8,526 nt of DNA. Origin: an uncultured Faecalibacterium sp. (lineage in GTDB: Bacteria > Bacillota > Clostridia > Oscillospirales > Ruminococcaceae). The translations under genes were made by a program, and so were the position numbers. The notes beneath the pieces were generated by a model that was given only the letters and a program-made list of their open reading frames with translations, searched no databases and was not told the origin of the DNA. Positions within the stretch are counted from its first letter, which is position 1. Each line of letters starts with the position of its first letter. Positions 1-6,724 of the stretch are shown here, in pieces. The stretch lies in the NCBI GenBank assembly GCA_937915335.1, contig CALDLZ010000052.1:1-8526 (forward strand), read 5' to 3'.

Positions 1-1400
1 TAATCGGTCTTGGAGACCAGACGCTGCCAGTGATCCTCGGGGAAGGGACCATTCAGCTGCCGATACTTTGCATGTGCGGTAGACGGAGCCACGCCATCCT
101 TGTTGTGGATGATGGCATCGGTGAACTGAGGCCATCCATCAACCATTTCGTAACTCTCACCCTCAATACCCCAATTCAGGAGCATATTGCCTTCTTCGCC
201 CCAGCCGTAGTCCAGCAGCTCCATTGCTGTCTTGATATCCTTGCAGCTGCCGGTGACAGCACCCACAGAACCGGTGAACGGCTGGTTTGCCTGATGGTAC
301 CAGTTCTCGGTACCGGCGGTCTTGACCATCTCGTGGACACCCACAGCGGCGAAGGTATTGTCGGGATCATCCTTGAGGATCTGGCTCTTCAGGTTGCCCA
401 GGCCGGTAGGCATCATCTCGATCCAGGCACCCACATCACCCTGCAGAATCTTTGCCTGCACGCTGGTACGATCCAGAACCATGTAATCGTTGTCCAGCAG
501 ACCCTCGCTGTACAGCTTGTTCAGGAAGGCCAGATAATCCTTGTAGCCATCCTTAACAGGGCCAAACTCGACCTTGCCGCTCTCATCGATGCCGTAGCCA
601 TAAGCTGCGGAGTAGCCGGAAACGGGCACGCAAACACCATAGCCCGCACTGATGGCAACAGACATCTGCTCGAACATCTGGACAAAGCACATGGGGTACT
701 TCAGACCCAGCTTCTCCTTGAAGGCCTTCAGAACATTGTACCAGTCATCATAGGTCACAGGCACATCCATGCCCACCTGCTCAAGGTAGTCGGTGCGGAT
801 GACCAGACCGATGAAGCTCTCAGCAAAGGGCTCACGGTCAAACACACCCTGCCACTCCTTGCTGCCCTCGGCAGTAGAAGTGTAGATGGCGGGGAAGCCG
901 TAGATGTTGCCGCTGTCGGTGGTGATGTCGGCCAGCATGTCGGGGTGCAGCTCGAAGTAGTGGCTCATGTTGGGCGCATACTCGTCCATGTAATCCTGCA
1001 GGGCGATGATCTTTCCATCTTCAATGGCTGCATCAGCACCGCCGGAGTAGTTGGTAGCCCAGCTATAATACATAATGTCAGGCATCTCGTTACCGGCAAC
1101 CACCAGGTTGAACTGCTCGGCTGCCTGACCGCTGGCTGGATGCTGGAACTCAACATCAATGCCGGTGTTGGCCTCGATGGCCTGCCAGCAGTACAGCTCA
1201 TCAAAGCTCTTGATATCCGCACCGGAAGCATTGCCGATATCGATCCAGTAGCTGACGGAGCGGGAGCCGCTCTCGGCAGAACCGGAATCAGATGCTGTGG
1301 AAGCGGTACTGCTGCTGGAGCCGCCGCAAGCGGTCAGCAGGGCTACACCGGAGGTCGCGGCGCTTGCCTTCAGGAAATCGCGGCGAGAGATCTTTTTCAT
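1..1400 (-). CDS. Extracellular solute-binding lipoprotein of an ABC importer (partial, 3' end outside window)
   Basis: The reading frame is open from an ATG at 1400-1398 to the left edge, giving about 466 residues without a stop. The N-terminus reads MKKISRRDFLKASA and is followed by a hydrophobic stretch and the lipobox L-T-A-C at residues 22-25. The predicted mature protein is therefore a lipid-anchored surface protein, and a Ser/Thr-rich linker follows the cysteine. The body has features of large LplA-type sugar-binding proteins: NLVVAGNEMPDIMYY near residue 100, a YGFPAIY segment, and aromatic-rich stretches such as ENWYHQANQPF. By family knowledge it would capture an oligosaccharide or complex sugar and pass it to membrane permeases, which would lie further left. 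The start is supported by AAGGAG at 1409-1414 (minus strand), 8 nt upstream. The AraC sensor gene just upstream is its likely regulator. Substrate cannot be read from sequence. The family call is firm; the subfamily is less so. Confidence 0.9.
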   Translation of the reverse strand, partial: MKKISRRDFLKASAATSGVALLTACGGSSSSTASTASDSGSAESGSRSVSYWIDIGNASGADIKSFDELYCWQAIEANTGIDVEFQHPASGQAAEQFNLVVAGNEMPDIMYYSWATNYSGGADAAIEDGKIIALQDYMDEYAPNMSHYFELHPDMLADITTDSGNIYGFPAIYTSTAEGSKEWQGVFDREPFAESFIGLVIRTDYLEQVGMDVPVTYDDWYNVLKAFKEKLGLKYPMCFVQMFEQMSVAISAGYGVCVPVSGYSAAYGYGIDESGKVEFGPVKDGYKDYLAFLNKLYSEGLLDNDYMVLDRTSVQAKILQGDVGAWIEMMPTGLGNLKSQILKDDPDNTFAAVGVHEMVKTAGTENWYHQANQPFTGSVGAVTGSCKDIKTAMELLDYGWGEEGNMLLNWGIEGESYEMVDGWPQFTDAIIHNKDGVAPSTAHAKYRQLNGPFPEDHWQRLVSKTD

Positions 1401-1480
1401 GTTGGTTTCTCCTTTTCCTTGTTTGTTCGTGTTTTCCAGAGTTTCGGTCTGGCGCTCTCCCAAGCGTCTTTGTTGATTCC

Positions 1481-1509
1481 AATATACCGTTATTTTCGAG
1501 CAAAATCCA
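1481..1509 (-). promoter_or_regulatory. Weak candidate promoter for the solute-binding protein gene
   Basis: On the minus strand, TATATT at 1486-1481 could be a -10 box. The matching -35 position (1509-1504, TGGATT, 17-bp spacer) is poor. This would give a leader of about 75 nt ending in the AAGGAG ribosome binding site. A weak -35 fits a promoter that needs an activator such as the neighbouring AraC protein, but that is inference. A perfect TTGACA further upstream (1596-1591) has no -10 partner. Confidence 0.3.
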
Positions 1510-1544
1510 TCTTCAAAATTTTACATTTGCGCTTTTTGCATCGA

Positions 1545-1614
1545 CATTTTTCGCCATAAATACAACAGCCTGTGCATCTTTACCATACTCTGTCAACTCT
1601 CTTATGGCAAAATG
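1545..1614. repeat. Imperfect inverted repeat in the binding-protein upstream region
   Basis: The plus strand carries CATTTTTCGCCATAA at 1545-1559 and TTATGGCAAAATG at 1602-1614. These arms are reverse complements of each other apart from a two-base insertion in the left arm, and are separated by 42 bp, about four helical turns. They lie upstream of the solute-binding protein gene, where an AraC-type activator would be expected to bind. The repeat is seen directly; an operator role is inference. Confidence 0.4.
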
Positions 1615-1616
1615 CA

Positions 1617-1651
1617 CAAACCCCGTCTTTCTGCTCGAAAGGCGGGGTTTG
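1617..1651 (-). terminator. Hairpin terminator after the AraC-type regulator
   Basis: A 14-bp stem (1617-1630 with 1638-1651) encloses a 7-nt loop and has a GGGG/CCCC core. It has one mismatch when read on the minus strand. It starts 30 bp beyond the regulator stop codon. The U-tract on the minus strand is broken (GGGGTTTG then TGCATTTTG), so termination may be partial, allowing some read-through into the binding-protein gene. There is no plus-strand gene here for it to serve. Confidence 0.6.
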
Positions 1652-1680
1652 TTACTCCAAGGATCTTATTCTCTGCTGAT

Positions 1681-3828
1681 TCAGTGCTTGTTATAGTTGC
1701 CGGGCGTGTCTCCTGCGTACTTCTTGAACAGGCGGATAAAGGTATTGGCACTCTCGTAACCGGCACGGTCAGCCGCTTCAGCCACAGTGATTTGCTCCTC
1801 ATCCATCAGCTTCTTGGCGTAGTCGATACGCAGACTGTTCAGATAGTTCAGCAGGTTGACACCGGTCTGCTGCTTGAAATATTTTGAGAGATAGGCCACG
1901 CTCAGGCCCAGCAGGTCTGCCGCGCGGGAGACATTGAAATCATGCTCACAGAAATGCTCCTGTACGCACTGCAGAATGCGGGACAGCAGCTCAGGCTGGT
2001 CGCCTTCCGCTGGTCGGGCATACTTCACCGCCACCGCACCGATCAGAGTATCCATCTGCTCCTGGGCTTCCGCATGGGTCATCGCCTTTTGCAGGGCGCG
2101 TGAGGTAGCCACGATGGCCTGCCGCACTTCTGTCCCCTGCTCCCCGGCAGGAACGGCATTGTACATTGCCACCAGCACATCGGTCAGAAGCATCCGCAGC
2201 AGAAACATATCCGGCGGGCCACTGAAATTGGTCTGCATCGTGTGGCGCAGAGCCCGGATAGCTTCCTCTGCATTGCCAGAGAAGGTCAGCCGGGCGATTT
2301 CGGTACCCTGTGCCGCCGTGACGCGCTGGGCCAGGCTGGCTGTCGACACTCCGGTATATTCCGGTTGTTCCTGAGCGAGCTCACTCCGCTCACAGAGCGA
2401 AAGAAAGGCCGGGTGCATCTGCTTCCAACCGCAGCGGACATTGCCTGCGATATAGGCTACGCCGTTTTCCTTTAAGTAGGCTTCCATCACGCCAAGACTC
2501 TGACGCAGGGTCACTTCGTCCTCAGCAAACAGGCAGAGGGTCGGCACACCATGGGGCAGCACCGGCAGTACCGTCACCTGTTCTGTTACCGGCTCGGTAA
2601 AGTCCAGCCCATCATCCTTGAGCAGCAGCAGTACGAACCACTCACCCCAGCTGTCAATTTTGATCCAGAAAGCGATGTCCCCGGAAAATGCCGATACATC
2701 GATATCATGTTCCAACAGATTTTGCAGCAGTTCCTTTTGCAGGGAGGCGCGCTGGTTTTCCTGGAAGATCTGCATTCGCTCCAGATCCCGGCGATAGGCC
2801 TGGAACGCACCATCAATCTGCTGGTACTCGTTCTGACCCGCTCCATCCTCGGCCTTCCGCGGCAAACCCCGGGTAAGCTCCCGCAAAGGCTGATAGTTCA
2901 GCTTGACCATCCAGACCGTTACGATGATCCCCACGGTCAGGAAACCCATCAGGAACACCATAGACTGCCGCCAAACCCAATCACTCTTCCGGGTGATGGT
3001 GGACACCGGCACCAGCGTGATGAGGGTCCAGTGCTCCTCATCCAGCTGTTTCTGGAACAGGTAGTAACTCCTGCCGCCCAGCTCCACACGGCTTTCCAGT
3101 GTTTCATCGGCAGCCATCTGCACCAGCTGACCGGCAAGGGCGGCATCTCCGCTCTCACAGAGAAGCTGGCCGTCCTTGTCCATCAAAAGAGTCATGGTGC
3201 CGTCCATTGTTGCCTGCCCGGCCACGATCTCGCCCAGCACCTGCGGGTTCAGTACCTGAATGATAAGCGCTGTCGGGGAGCTACCCTGGGTGGGGATGCT
3301 GGTCACGGCAAAGATCTGTGTTTTCCCTCCGGAGGAATCGCTGATGACCCGGAACAGGGACGAGGTCGTACGGAGAGAATCAAGCTTCTTCACCGCCTCC
3401 TCTCCGGTGCCGAACAATGCCGCCGCCAGTACTTCCTTTTCATAAACTGTCTCGGAGGTCAGCGCCTTTTGGAGATTACGGAAATAAAGGTAGGTCTCAC
3501 TCACCTCGTCCCGGGTGCTGCCCGGGGTGGTCAGCATGCTCTGGATGGTGTAAAAGGTGTAGTTGTCCGCCTTTGAGGGGGAGGACAGCAGTGAAAAGCT
3601 GCGGATCACATTGTTGCATGCCAGATTGATGGCATCTGTTTTGATCTGAGACAGGCTGTTGTTCAGCGCTGTTTCAATTTTCTCCTGCTGCTGGCCCGTG
3701 ATCTCGGTGTATTCATCCAACAGTTTTTTCCGGGCAGAAAGGGTCAGCGTGACACACATGGCGGCCATCAGAAACAGCAGAAGTGCAAATTCAATGACCC
3801 ATGTATAGAGAACGCTTCGCTTTTTCAT
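1681..3828 (-). CDS. Membrane-anchored AraC-family transcriptional regulator with extracytoplasmic sensor domain
   Basis: This 715-residue protein has the layout of one-component sensor-regulators. A short basic N-terminus precedes a membrane helix at about 9-30. An extracytoplasmic region at about 31-285 is Cache-like in position, with GTMTLLMDKDGQLL and GGRSYYLFQKQL resembling PAS/Cache strands. A second helix follows at about 288-310, then a cytoplasmic linker and a C-terminal AraC/XylS double helix-turn-helix (about 612-713). That last domain includes FNVSRAADLLGLSVAYLSKYFK and the signature AADRAGYESANTFIRLFKKYAGDTPGNY. No kinase or receiver domain is visible, so signal and DNA binding sit in one polypeptide, as in YesS-like regulators of sugar uptake. 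The ATG at 3828 has GAGGA nine bases upstream. The gene follows the trigger-factor-like gene by 24 bp, so the two are probably co-transcribed. The downstream sugar-binding protein gene is its most likely target. The ligand is unknown. Confidence 0.92.
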   Translation of the reverse strand: MKKRSVLYTWVIEFALLLFLMAAMCVTLTLSARKKLLDEYTEITGQQQEKIETALNNSLSQIKTDAINLACNNVIRSFSLLSSPSKADNYTFYTIQSMLTTPGSTRDEVSETYLYFRNLQKALTSETVYEKEVLAAALFGTGEEAVKKLDSLRTTSSLFRVISDSSGGKTQIFAVTSIPTQGSSPTALIIQVLNPQVLGEIVAGQATMDGTMTLLMDKDGQLLCESGDAALAGQLVQMAADETLESRVELGGRSYYLFQKQLDEEHWTLITLVPVSTITRKSDWVWRQSMVFLMGFLTVGIIVTVWMVKLNYQPLRELTRGLPRKAEDGAGQNEYQQIDGAFQAYRRDLERMQIFQENQRASLQKELLQNLLEHDIDVSAFSGDIAFWIKIDSWGEWFVLLLLKDDGLDFTEPVTEQVTVLPVLPHGVPTLCLFAEDEVTLRQSLGVMEAYLKENGVAYIAGNVRCGWKQMHPAFLSLCERSELAQEQPEYTGVSTASLAQRVTAAQGTEIARLTFSGNAEEAIRALRHTMQTNFSGPPDMFLLRMLLTDVLVAMYNAVPAGEQGTEVRQAIVATSRALQKAMTHAEAQEQMDTLIGAVAVKYARPAEGDQPELLSRILQCVQEHFCEHDFNVSRAADLLGLSVAYLSKYFKQQTGVNLLNYLNSLRIDYAKKLMDEEQITVAEAADRAGYESANTFIRLFKKYAGDTPGNYNKH

Positions 3829-3852
3829 GGAGATTCATCCTCTTTTCCTATC

Positions 3853-4995
3853 TCATTGTGCGGTGGTCTGTTCTGCCGGGGTCAAGGTCAGACGCTCCAT
3901 CACATACCGCATTCCCTTTTCCACATGCAGGCGCTGGCGCAGCTGCATCCGGTCGATCTGCACCCCGGCGCGGCCTTGGGCTGCTGCTGTCGCGGCAGCT
4001 TCGGTCTCCGCATCGGTCACCTTCAGGCCCTCCTGCCGAGCCACCGCCAGAAAGACTGCCCGCAGTTTCAGATCTTCTGCCGCATGGGCCCGGATACTGA
4101 CATCCAGCTCTTCCCGGCTCTTGCGCAGACGGCGCAGGTGACCTTCCAGCGAAATGCCGCTTTTTTCCAGTCGTCTCTCCAGCTGCCGCCACTGATATTC
4201 CGCTTCCAGCTCAACAGCCAGCGTCGGCAGCTCGACAGCCGTTTCATCGCACAGGGCATGAAGGGCCCGCTGGGCAACAATGCGCTTTGCGGCTTTGGTC
4301 TCCTGCTCCACAAACTTGTTTTTCAGCTGCTCCCGCAGGGCAATCAGATCCTTCTGGCCAAAGCTCCGGGCAAAGGCATCATCCAGGGTGGGCATAGTCT
4401 GGTGCACGATTTTCTTCACCGTTCCGGTGTACGCTGCCGTTTTCCCGGCGGCACGCTTATCCTCGTAGGTGTGGGGCAGCTGCACCTTGCAGGCAAAACT
4501 CTCCCCCGCCTTTTTGCCAACCACAACCTGCCAGACACCATCCGGCAGATCCTCACCGGGGGCCAGGCGATAAGTACCGTTCCTGCCCATGCTGCCGGAG
4601 AAGCGGGTACCATCCTCCAGTACGGCATCAAAGTCCAGCATAGCCAGATCTCCCGCATGGGCCGGCTGGTCATCCTCGGTGGAGATCATCTGGGTCTGGG
4701 CCAGTGCCTGCAGCTGCTGTTCGACCTGCGCTTCCGTCGGCTGCTTCAAACGGTAAACTGCCGTGCGGCTCTCCAGCGGCGGCAGTTCCATTGCGGGCAG
4801 AATACAGGTTTGCACGCCGACCTTGCGGCCCTCCCGCCGCAGGGCGGCACGGCCCAGCAGCCAGATTCCCTTTTCCCGTGCCTGACGGTCAAGGGCATCC
4901 AGCACCTGCACTGCGCTGACATCCTCTCCCGCTTCCAGCAGCACCCCTGCGTTCAGTCTGCCTTCCGGGGCCTGCACCCATGTTTCGATCTTCAT
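3853..4995 (-). CDS. Trigger-factor-like peptidyl-prolyl isomerase/chaperone (divergent)
   Basis: This 380-residue protein resembles trigger factor in its middle and C-terminal parts. Residues about 113-197 match the FKBP-type isomerase domain: HAGDLAMLDFDAVLEDGT, PGEDLPDGVWQVVVGKKAGE, then LPHTYEDKRAAGKTAAYTGT and TVKKI. The segment MPTLDDAFARSFG (201-213) is the usual entry to the helical chaperone domain, which continues to about 370. The N-terminal 100 residues are shorter than in a standard trigger factor of about 430 residues. They show no G-F-R-x-G-K-x-P ribosome-docking motif, so I do not assign tig. It may be a second, specialised folding factor; no signal peptide is seen, so it should be cytoplasmic. 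The ATG at 4995 is preceded by AAGGAG and a good promoter. It is the first gene of a likely two-gene unit with the AraC regulator. Confidence 0.82.
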   Translation of the reverse strand: MKIETWVQAPEGRLNAGVLLEAGEDVSAVQVLDALDRQAREKGIWLLGRAALRREGRKVGVQTCILPAMELPPLESRTAVYRLKQPTEAQVEQQLQALAQTQMISTEDDQPAHAGDLAMLDFDAVLEDGTRFSGSMGRNGTYRLAPGEDLPDGVWQVVVGKKAGESFACKVQLPHTYEDKRAAGKTAAYTGTVKKIVHQTMPTLDDAFARSFGQKDLIALREQLKNKFVEQETKAAKRIVAQRALHALCDETAVELPTLAVELEAEYQWRQLERRLEKSGISLEGHLRRLRKSREELDVSIRAHAAEDLKLRAVFLAVARQEGLKVTDAETEAAATAAAQGRAGVQIDRMQLRQRLHVEKGMRYVMERLTLTPAEQTTAQ

Positions 4996-5001
4996 TTTCT
5001 T

Positions 5002-5025
5002 CTCCTTCTGTCTGCAAGAGCAGAC
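5002..5025 (-). promoter_or_regulatory. Ribosome binding site with adjacent leader hairpin for the trigger-factor-like gene
   Basis: Read on the minus strand, a perfect 6-bp stem with a four-base loop (GTCTGC-TCTT-GCAGAC, 5025-5010) stands 2 nt before AAGGAG, which itself lies 6 nt from the start codon at 4995. The hairpin does not include the ribosome binding site. It could stabilise the short leader or influence initiation. Confidence 0.5.
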
Positions 5026-5047
5026 GTTTCCTTCTCTTTACATCTTT

Positions 5048-5076
5048 AATATACAGAATTTCCGTTCCCCGCTCAA
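5048..5076 (-). promoter_or_regulatory. Sigma-A-type promoter for the trigger-factor-like / AraC operon
   Basis: On the minus strand TTGAGC (5076-5071) and TATATT (5053-5048) are separated by exactly 17 bp, close to the housekeeping consensus. Transcription would start near 5041 and give a leader of about 46 nt that contains the hairpin and ribosome binding site. Confidence 0.65.
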
Positions 5077-5080
5077 TCCT

Positions 5081-5179
5081 CAATTTTTGCCTGTTTCGGG
5101 GCAAAATCTTCATTTTTTGCCCCAAAAACAATTTTTGCCGACCTAAAATCGTGCAAAAATCGTTCTTTCTCTTGCAAAT
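5081..5179. repeat. Cluster of GCAAAA/TTTTGC boxes in the divergent intergenic region
   Basis: Six related boxes lie within 100 bp: CAATTTTTGCC at 5081, GGGGCAAAAT at 5098, CATTTTTTGCCCC at 5111, CAATTTTTGCC at 5129, TGCAAAAAT at 5152 and TTGCAAAT at 5172. The second and third form a perfect inverted repeat, GGGGCAAAA (5098-5106) with TTTTGCCCC (5115-5123), around an 8-nt loop. The cluster runs from just upstream of the minus-strand promoter to the plus-strand -35 box, where a shared operator would sit. The repeats are seen directly; the operator role is inferred. Confidence 0.5.
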
Positions 5180-5200
5180 CTCCTTCATCTTATATAAAAT
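5172..5200 (+). promoter_or_regulatory. Promoter for the sigma factor operon
   Basis: TTGCAA (5172-5177) and TAAAAT (5195-5200) are 17 bp apart, a reasonable housekeeping-type promoter. An overlapping TATAAA at 5193 is an alternative -10. The start would be near 5207, leaving a leader of about 37 nt. The -10 region carries TCTTATA-N4-ATAGA (5188-5203), also found before the gene at 7508. Confidence 0.6.
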
Positions 5201-5243
5201 AGACACGATGAAATGTGTACAACACGGAAAGGAACCAAACCTG

Positions 5244-5789
5244 ATGATCTCAGACGAAACAGCCTACCGGCAGTATCTTGCCGGGGACGAGGCTGCGGCC
5301 CAACTGTTGGTGGAGCGTTACGGAGACGCGCTGACTCTGTACATCAACGGCGTGCTGGGCGATGTGCATGAATCCGAGGACCTGATGATCGAGGCCTTTG
5401 CGCAGATTTTTGCCAAGGAGCGTCCCATCGCGGATGGCTGCTTCAAGGCCTACTTATATAAGACCGCCCGCAACCTTGCACTGCGCTGCAAGACCCGGCG
5501 GCGGTTCTTTCTGTTTCTGGACGAGATGCCTTTTGAACTGCCGGACGAGGCGCTGGCCGAGACAGAGCTGTTCCAGAGTGAGCAGAACCGCCAGCTGTAC
5601 GCCGCACTGGCAAAGCTGAAGCAGGAATACCGGGAAACACTGTTCCTGGTCTATTTTGAAGAGATGACCTACCGGCAGGCCGCGCAGGTGCTGGGACACA
5701 CCGAGCAGCAGGTAACAAACCTGGTCTACCGGGGCAAGCAGCGGTTAAAACAACTATTGGAAGAGGAGGGGTATCAGCATGAAAACTGA
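5244..5789 (+). CDS. ECF-type RNA polymerase sigma factor
   Basis: This 181-residue protein has the two-domain ECF layout. Sigma region 2 spans about 15-87; its core helix reads HESEDLMIEAFAQIFAK, and the basic DNA-melting and -10 recognition end is KAYLYKTARNLALRCKTRRR. Region 4 spans about 117-173 and carries the -35 helix-turn-helix MTYRQAAQVLGHTEQQVTNL followed by VYRGKQRLKQLL. There is no region 1.1 or 3. It would direct core polymerase to a limited set of promoters. I chose the ATG at 5244 because AAAGGAA lies nine bases upstream. An in-frame ATG at 5208 has no ribosome binding site and sits at the predicted transcription start. The next gene begins inside this one (11-nt overlap), so translation is probably coupled. 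Sigma genes followed by membrane proteins usually encode a factor held inactive at the membrane, and the PrsW protease in the same operon supports that reading. Confidence 0.92.
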   Translation: MISDETAYRQYLAGDEAAAQLLVERYGDALTLYINGVLGDVHESEDLMIEAFAQIFAKERPIADGCFKAYLYKTARNLALRCKTRRRFFLFLDEMPFELPDEALAETELFQSEQNRQLYAALAKLKQEYRETLFLVYFEEMTYRQAAQVLGHTEQQVTNLVYRGKQRLKQLLEEEGYQHEN

Positions 5790-6123
5790 TGCAGAGCGCA
5801 CTGAATTGATCCTCAAGCGCGCGGCCCGGCTGCAGCAGGCAGAGCGGATCAGGCGGCGGCACGTCATTGACGCGGGCTGCATTGCGGCCTGTCTGGTGCT
5901 TGTGATCGGTCTGAGCATTGCCATGCCCGGCTGGACAGGTGCACCTGTCTCTGTTCCTGCCGCACCCACCGGTACCGCCGGGCTGCTGAGCGAGCGGGGT
6001 GCCGACGGCTACATTCTGGTCGGCCTGCTCTCCTTCCTTCTGGGCTGTACCGTGACCATTCTGCTTTACCGTCTGCGCCGTGGCAGCGATAAAAAGCACC
6101 CGGGAGATCACGATGAGCTTTGA
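5779..6123 (+). CDS. Two-helix membrane protein, candidate partner of the sigma factor (family unknown)
   Basis: I do not recognise this 114-residue protein as a named family. It has a charged, arginine-rich cytoplasmic N-terminus (about 1-30), a membrane helix at about 31-49, a roughly 27-residue loop rich in Pro, Ala and Thr, and a second helix at about 77-97. A short basic and acidic tail follows. The most distinctive stretch is GADGYILVGLLSFLLG at the second helix. It is closely mirrored by the protein encoded at 7508-7873 (GADAYIVVGVGSFVTG), so the two are paralogues. Its place directly after the sigma gene suggests an anti-sigma factor or a regulated membrane partner. However, it has no HxxxCxxC zinc anti-sigma motif, and the cytoplasmic part is very short. 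The start at 5779 has AGGAGGG at 5764-5770, and it overlaps the sigma gene by 11 nt and the next gene by 11 nt. Function is inferred from context only. Confidence 0.85.
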   Translation: MKTDAERTELILKRAARLQQAERIRRRHVIDAGCIAACLVLVIGLSIAMPGWTGAPVSVPAAPTGTAGLLSERGADGYILVGLLSFLLGCTVTILLYRLRRGSDKKHPGDHDEL

Positions 6124-6724
6124 GATCATTGACAATTTGTTTCAGGTGCTCGTTCTCGGCTGCATGGCGGTTCTTTCGTTCGTGCTCGCGTTCCGGCGGC
6201 ACAGCCGCTCCTGCCTGATCCTGGCATTCGGCTATGCCAGTTTTATGATGGGCACGCTGTATTATCTGCTCCACTTGGTCATCATGGGATACGGCCCGCA
6301 GATCTTCTACGTGGCCGAGTGCTCCTGGATGGCCTCCTATTTTTTCTTCATCTCGCTGGAAATTCTGTATTGGGAGACCTTGCGACCACCCTTTTCCCCT
6401 GCCGCACTGGCTGCGGCCCTCTCGGTGGCGGGGATCGTGCTTCTGGCGCAGGTGTTCGGCCCCTCGCCGCTGATGTATGGCACGGTGGCCTTTACCTTTG
6501 GCGGGCTGACCTACCTCTGCCTGTCCGCACTGCGAGAGGAAAAGCGGCCCCGCCTCTATGAGCTCTCCCTCCTTTGGGAGATGGCCCTGCAGATCCTGCT
6601 TTTCGTGGTCTCCGGGTACATCCGCGATTACACCCACTTCAACCTCTATCACTTTGTGGACATCCTGCTGACGCTCTCTCTGGTCGGCTTCCTGCCCCAC
6701 GTCCTGCATGAGGAGGCCCCATGA
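6113..6724 (+). CDS. Polytopic membrane protein with about seven helices (unknown function)
   Basis: This 203-residue protein is almost entirely membrane-embedded. Hydrophobic segments fall at about 9-27, 33-55, 66-86, 97-114, 118-140, 151-169 and 177-197, joined by short loops. Basic stretches (FRRHSR at 27-32, REEKRPR at 141-147) are likely cytoplasmic loops. No soluble enzymatic domain, transporter signature or protease motif is visible, and I do not recognise the family. Aromatic and His residues in the later helices (YTHFNLYHFVD, 173-183) could contribute to a ligand site, but that is speculative. I chose the ATG at 6113 because GGGAG lies at 6102-6106; it overlaps the preceding stop by 11 nt. 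It shares an ATGA overlap with the PrsW gene. Lying between a candidate sigma partner and its likely protease, it could be a membrane sensor or a scaffold for cleavage. Confidence 0.85.
   Translation: MSFEIIDNLFQVLVLGCMAVLSFVLAFRRHSRSCLILAFGYASFMMGTLYYLLHLVIMGYGPQIFYVAECSWMASYFFFISLEILYWETLRPPFSPAALAAALSVAGIVLLAQVFGPSPLMYGTVAFTFGGLTYLCLSALREEKRPRLYELSLLWEMALQILLFVVSGYIRDYTHFNLYHFVDILLTLSLVGFLPHVLHEEAP

Noticed and set aside
1524..1540. TGCAAAAAGCGCAAATG on the minus strand as a catabolite-repression (cre) site
   Set aside because: It matches the cre consensus only in the central GCG and flanking A residues and lacks the expected symmetry.
30..1559. Long plus-strand open frame of 509 residues
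   Set aside because: It lies opposite the solute-binding protein gene, has no ribosome binding site, and its translation (rich in His, Leu and Gln) has no recognisable domain. It is a shadow of a GC-rich gene.
1591..1596. Perfect TTGACA on the minus strand as the -35 of the binding-protein promoter
   Set aside because: No sequence resembling a -10 box occurs 14-20 bp downstream (ACAGGC at 17 bp).
3856..5049. Plus-strand open frame of 397 residues opposite the trigger-factor-like gene
   Set aside because: It is antisense to a gene with clear family motifs, a promoter and a ribosome binding site. The translated product is low-complexity and unlike any family.
5208..5243. Earlier in-frame ATG for the sigma factor at 5208
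   Set aside because: It has no ribosome binding site and coincides with the predicted transcription start; the ATG at 5244 has AAAGGAA at the right spacing and begins where the family similarity begins.
5863..5892. His and Cys residues in the 114-residue protein (H-x5-C-x3-C) as a zinc anti-sigma motif
   Set aside because: The spacing differs from HxxxCxxC, the cysteines fall inside the first membrane helix, and the paralogue does not keep the histidine.
5864..6709. Minus-strand open frame of 281 residues across the membrane protein genes
   Set aside because: It is antisense to three overlapping genes with good start signals, and its product is rich in His, Gln and Arg as expected from reversed membrane-helix codons.
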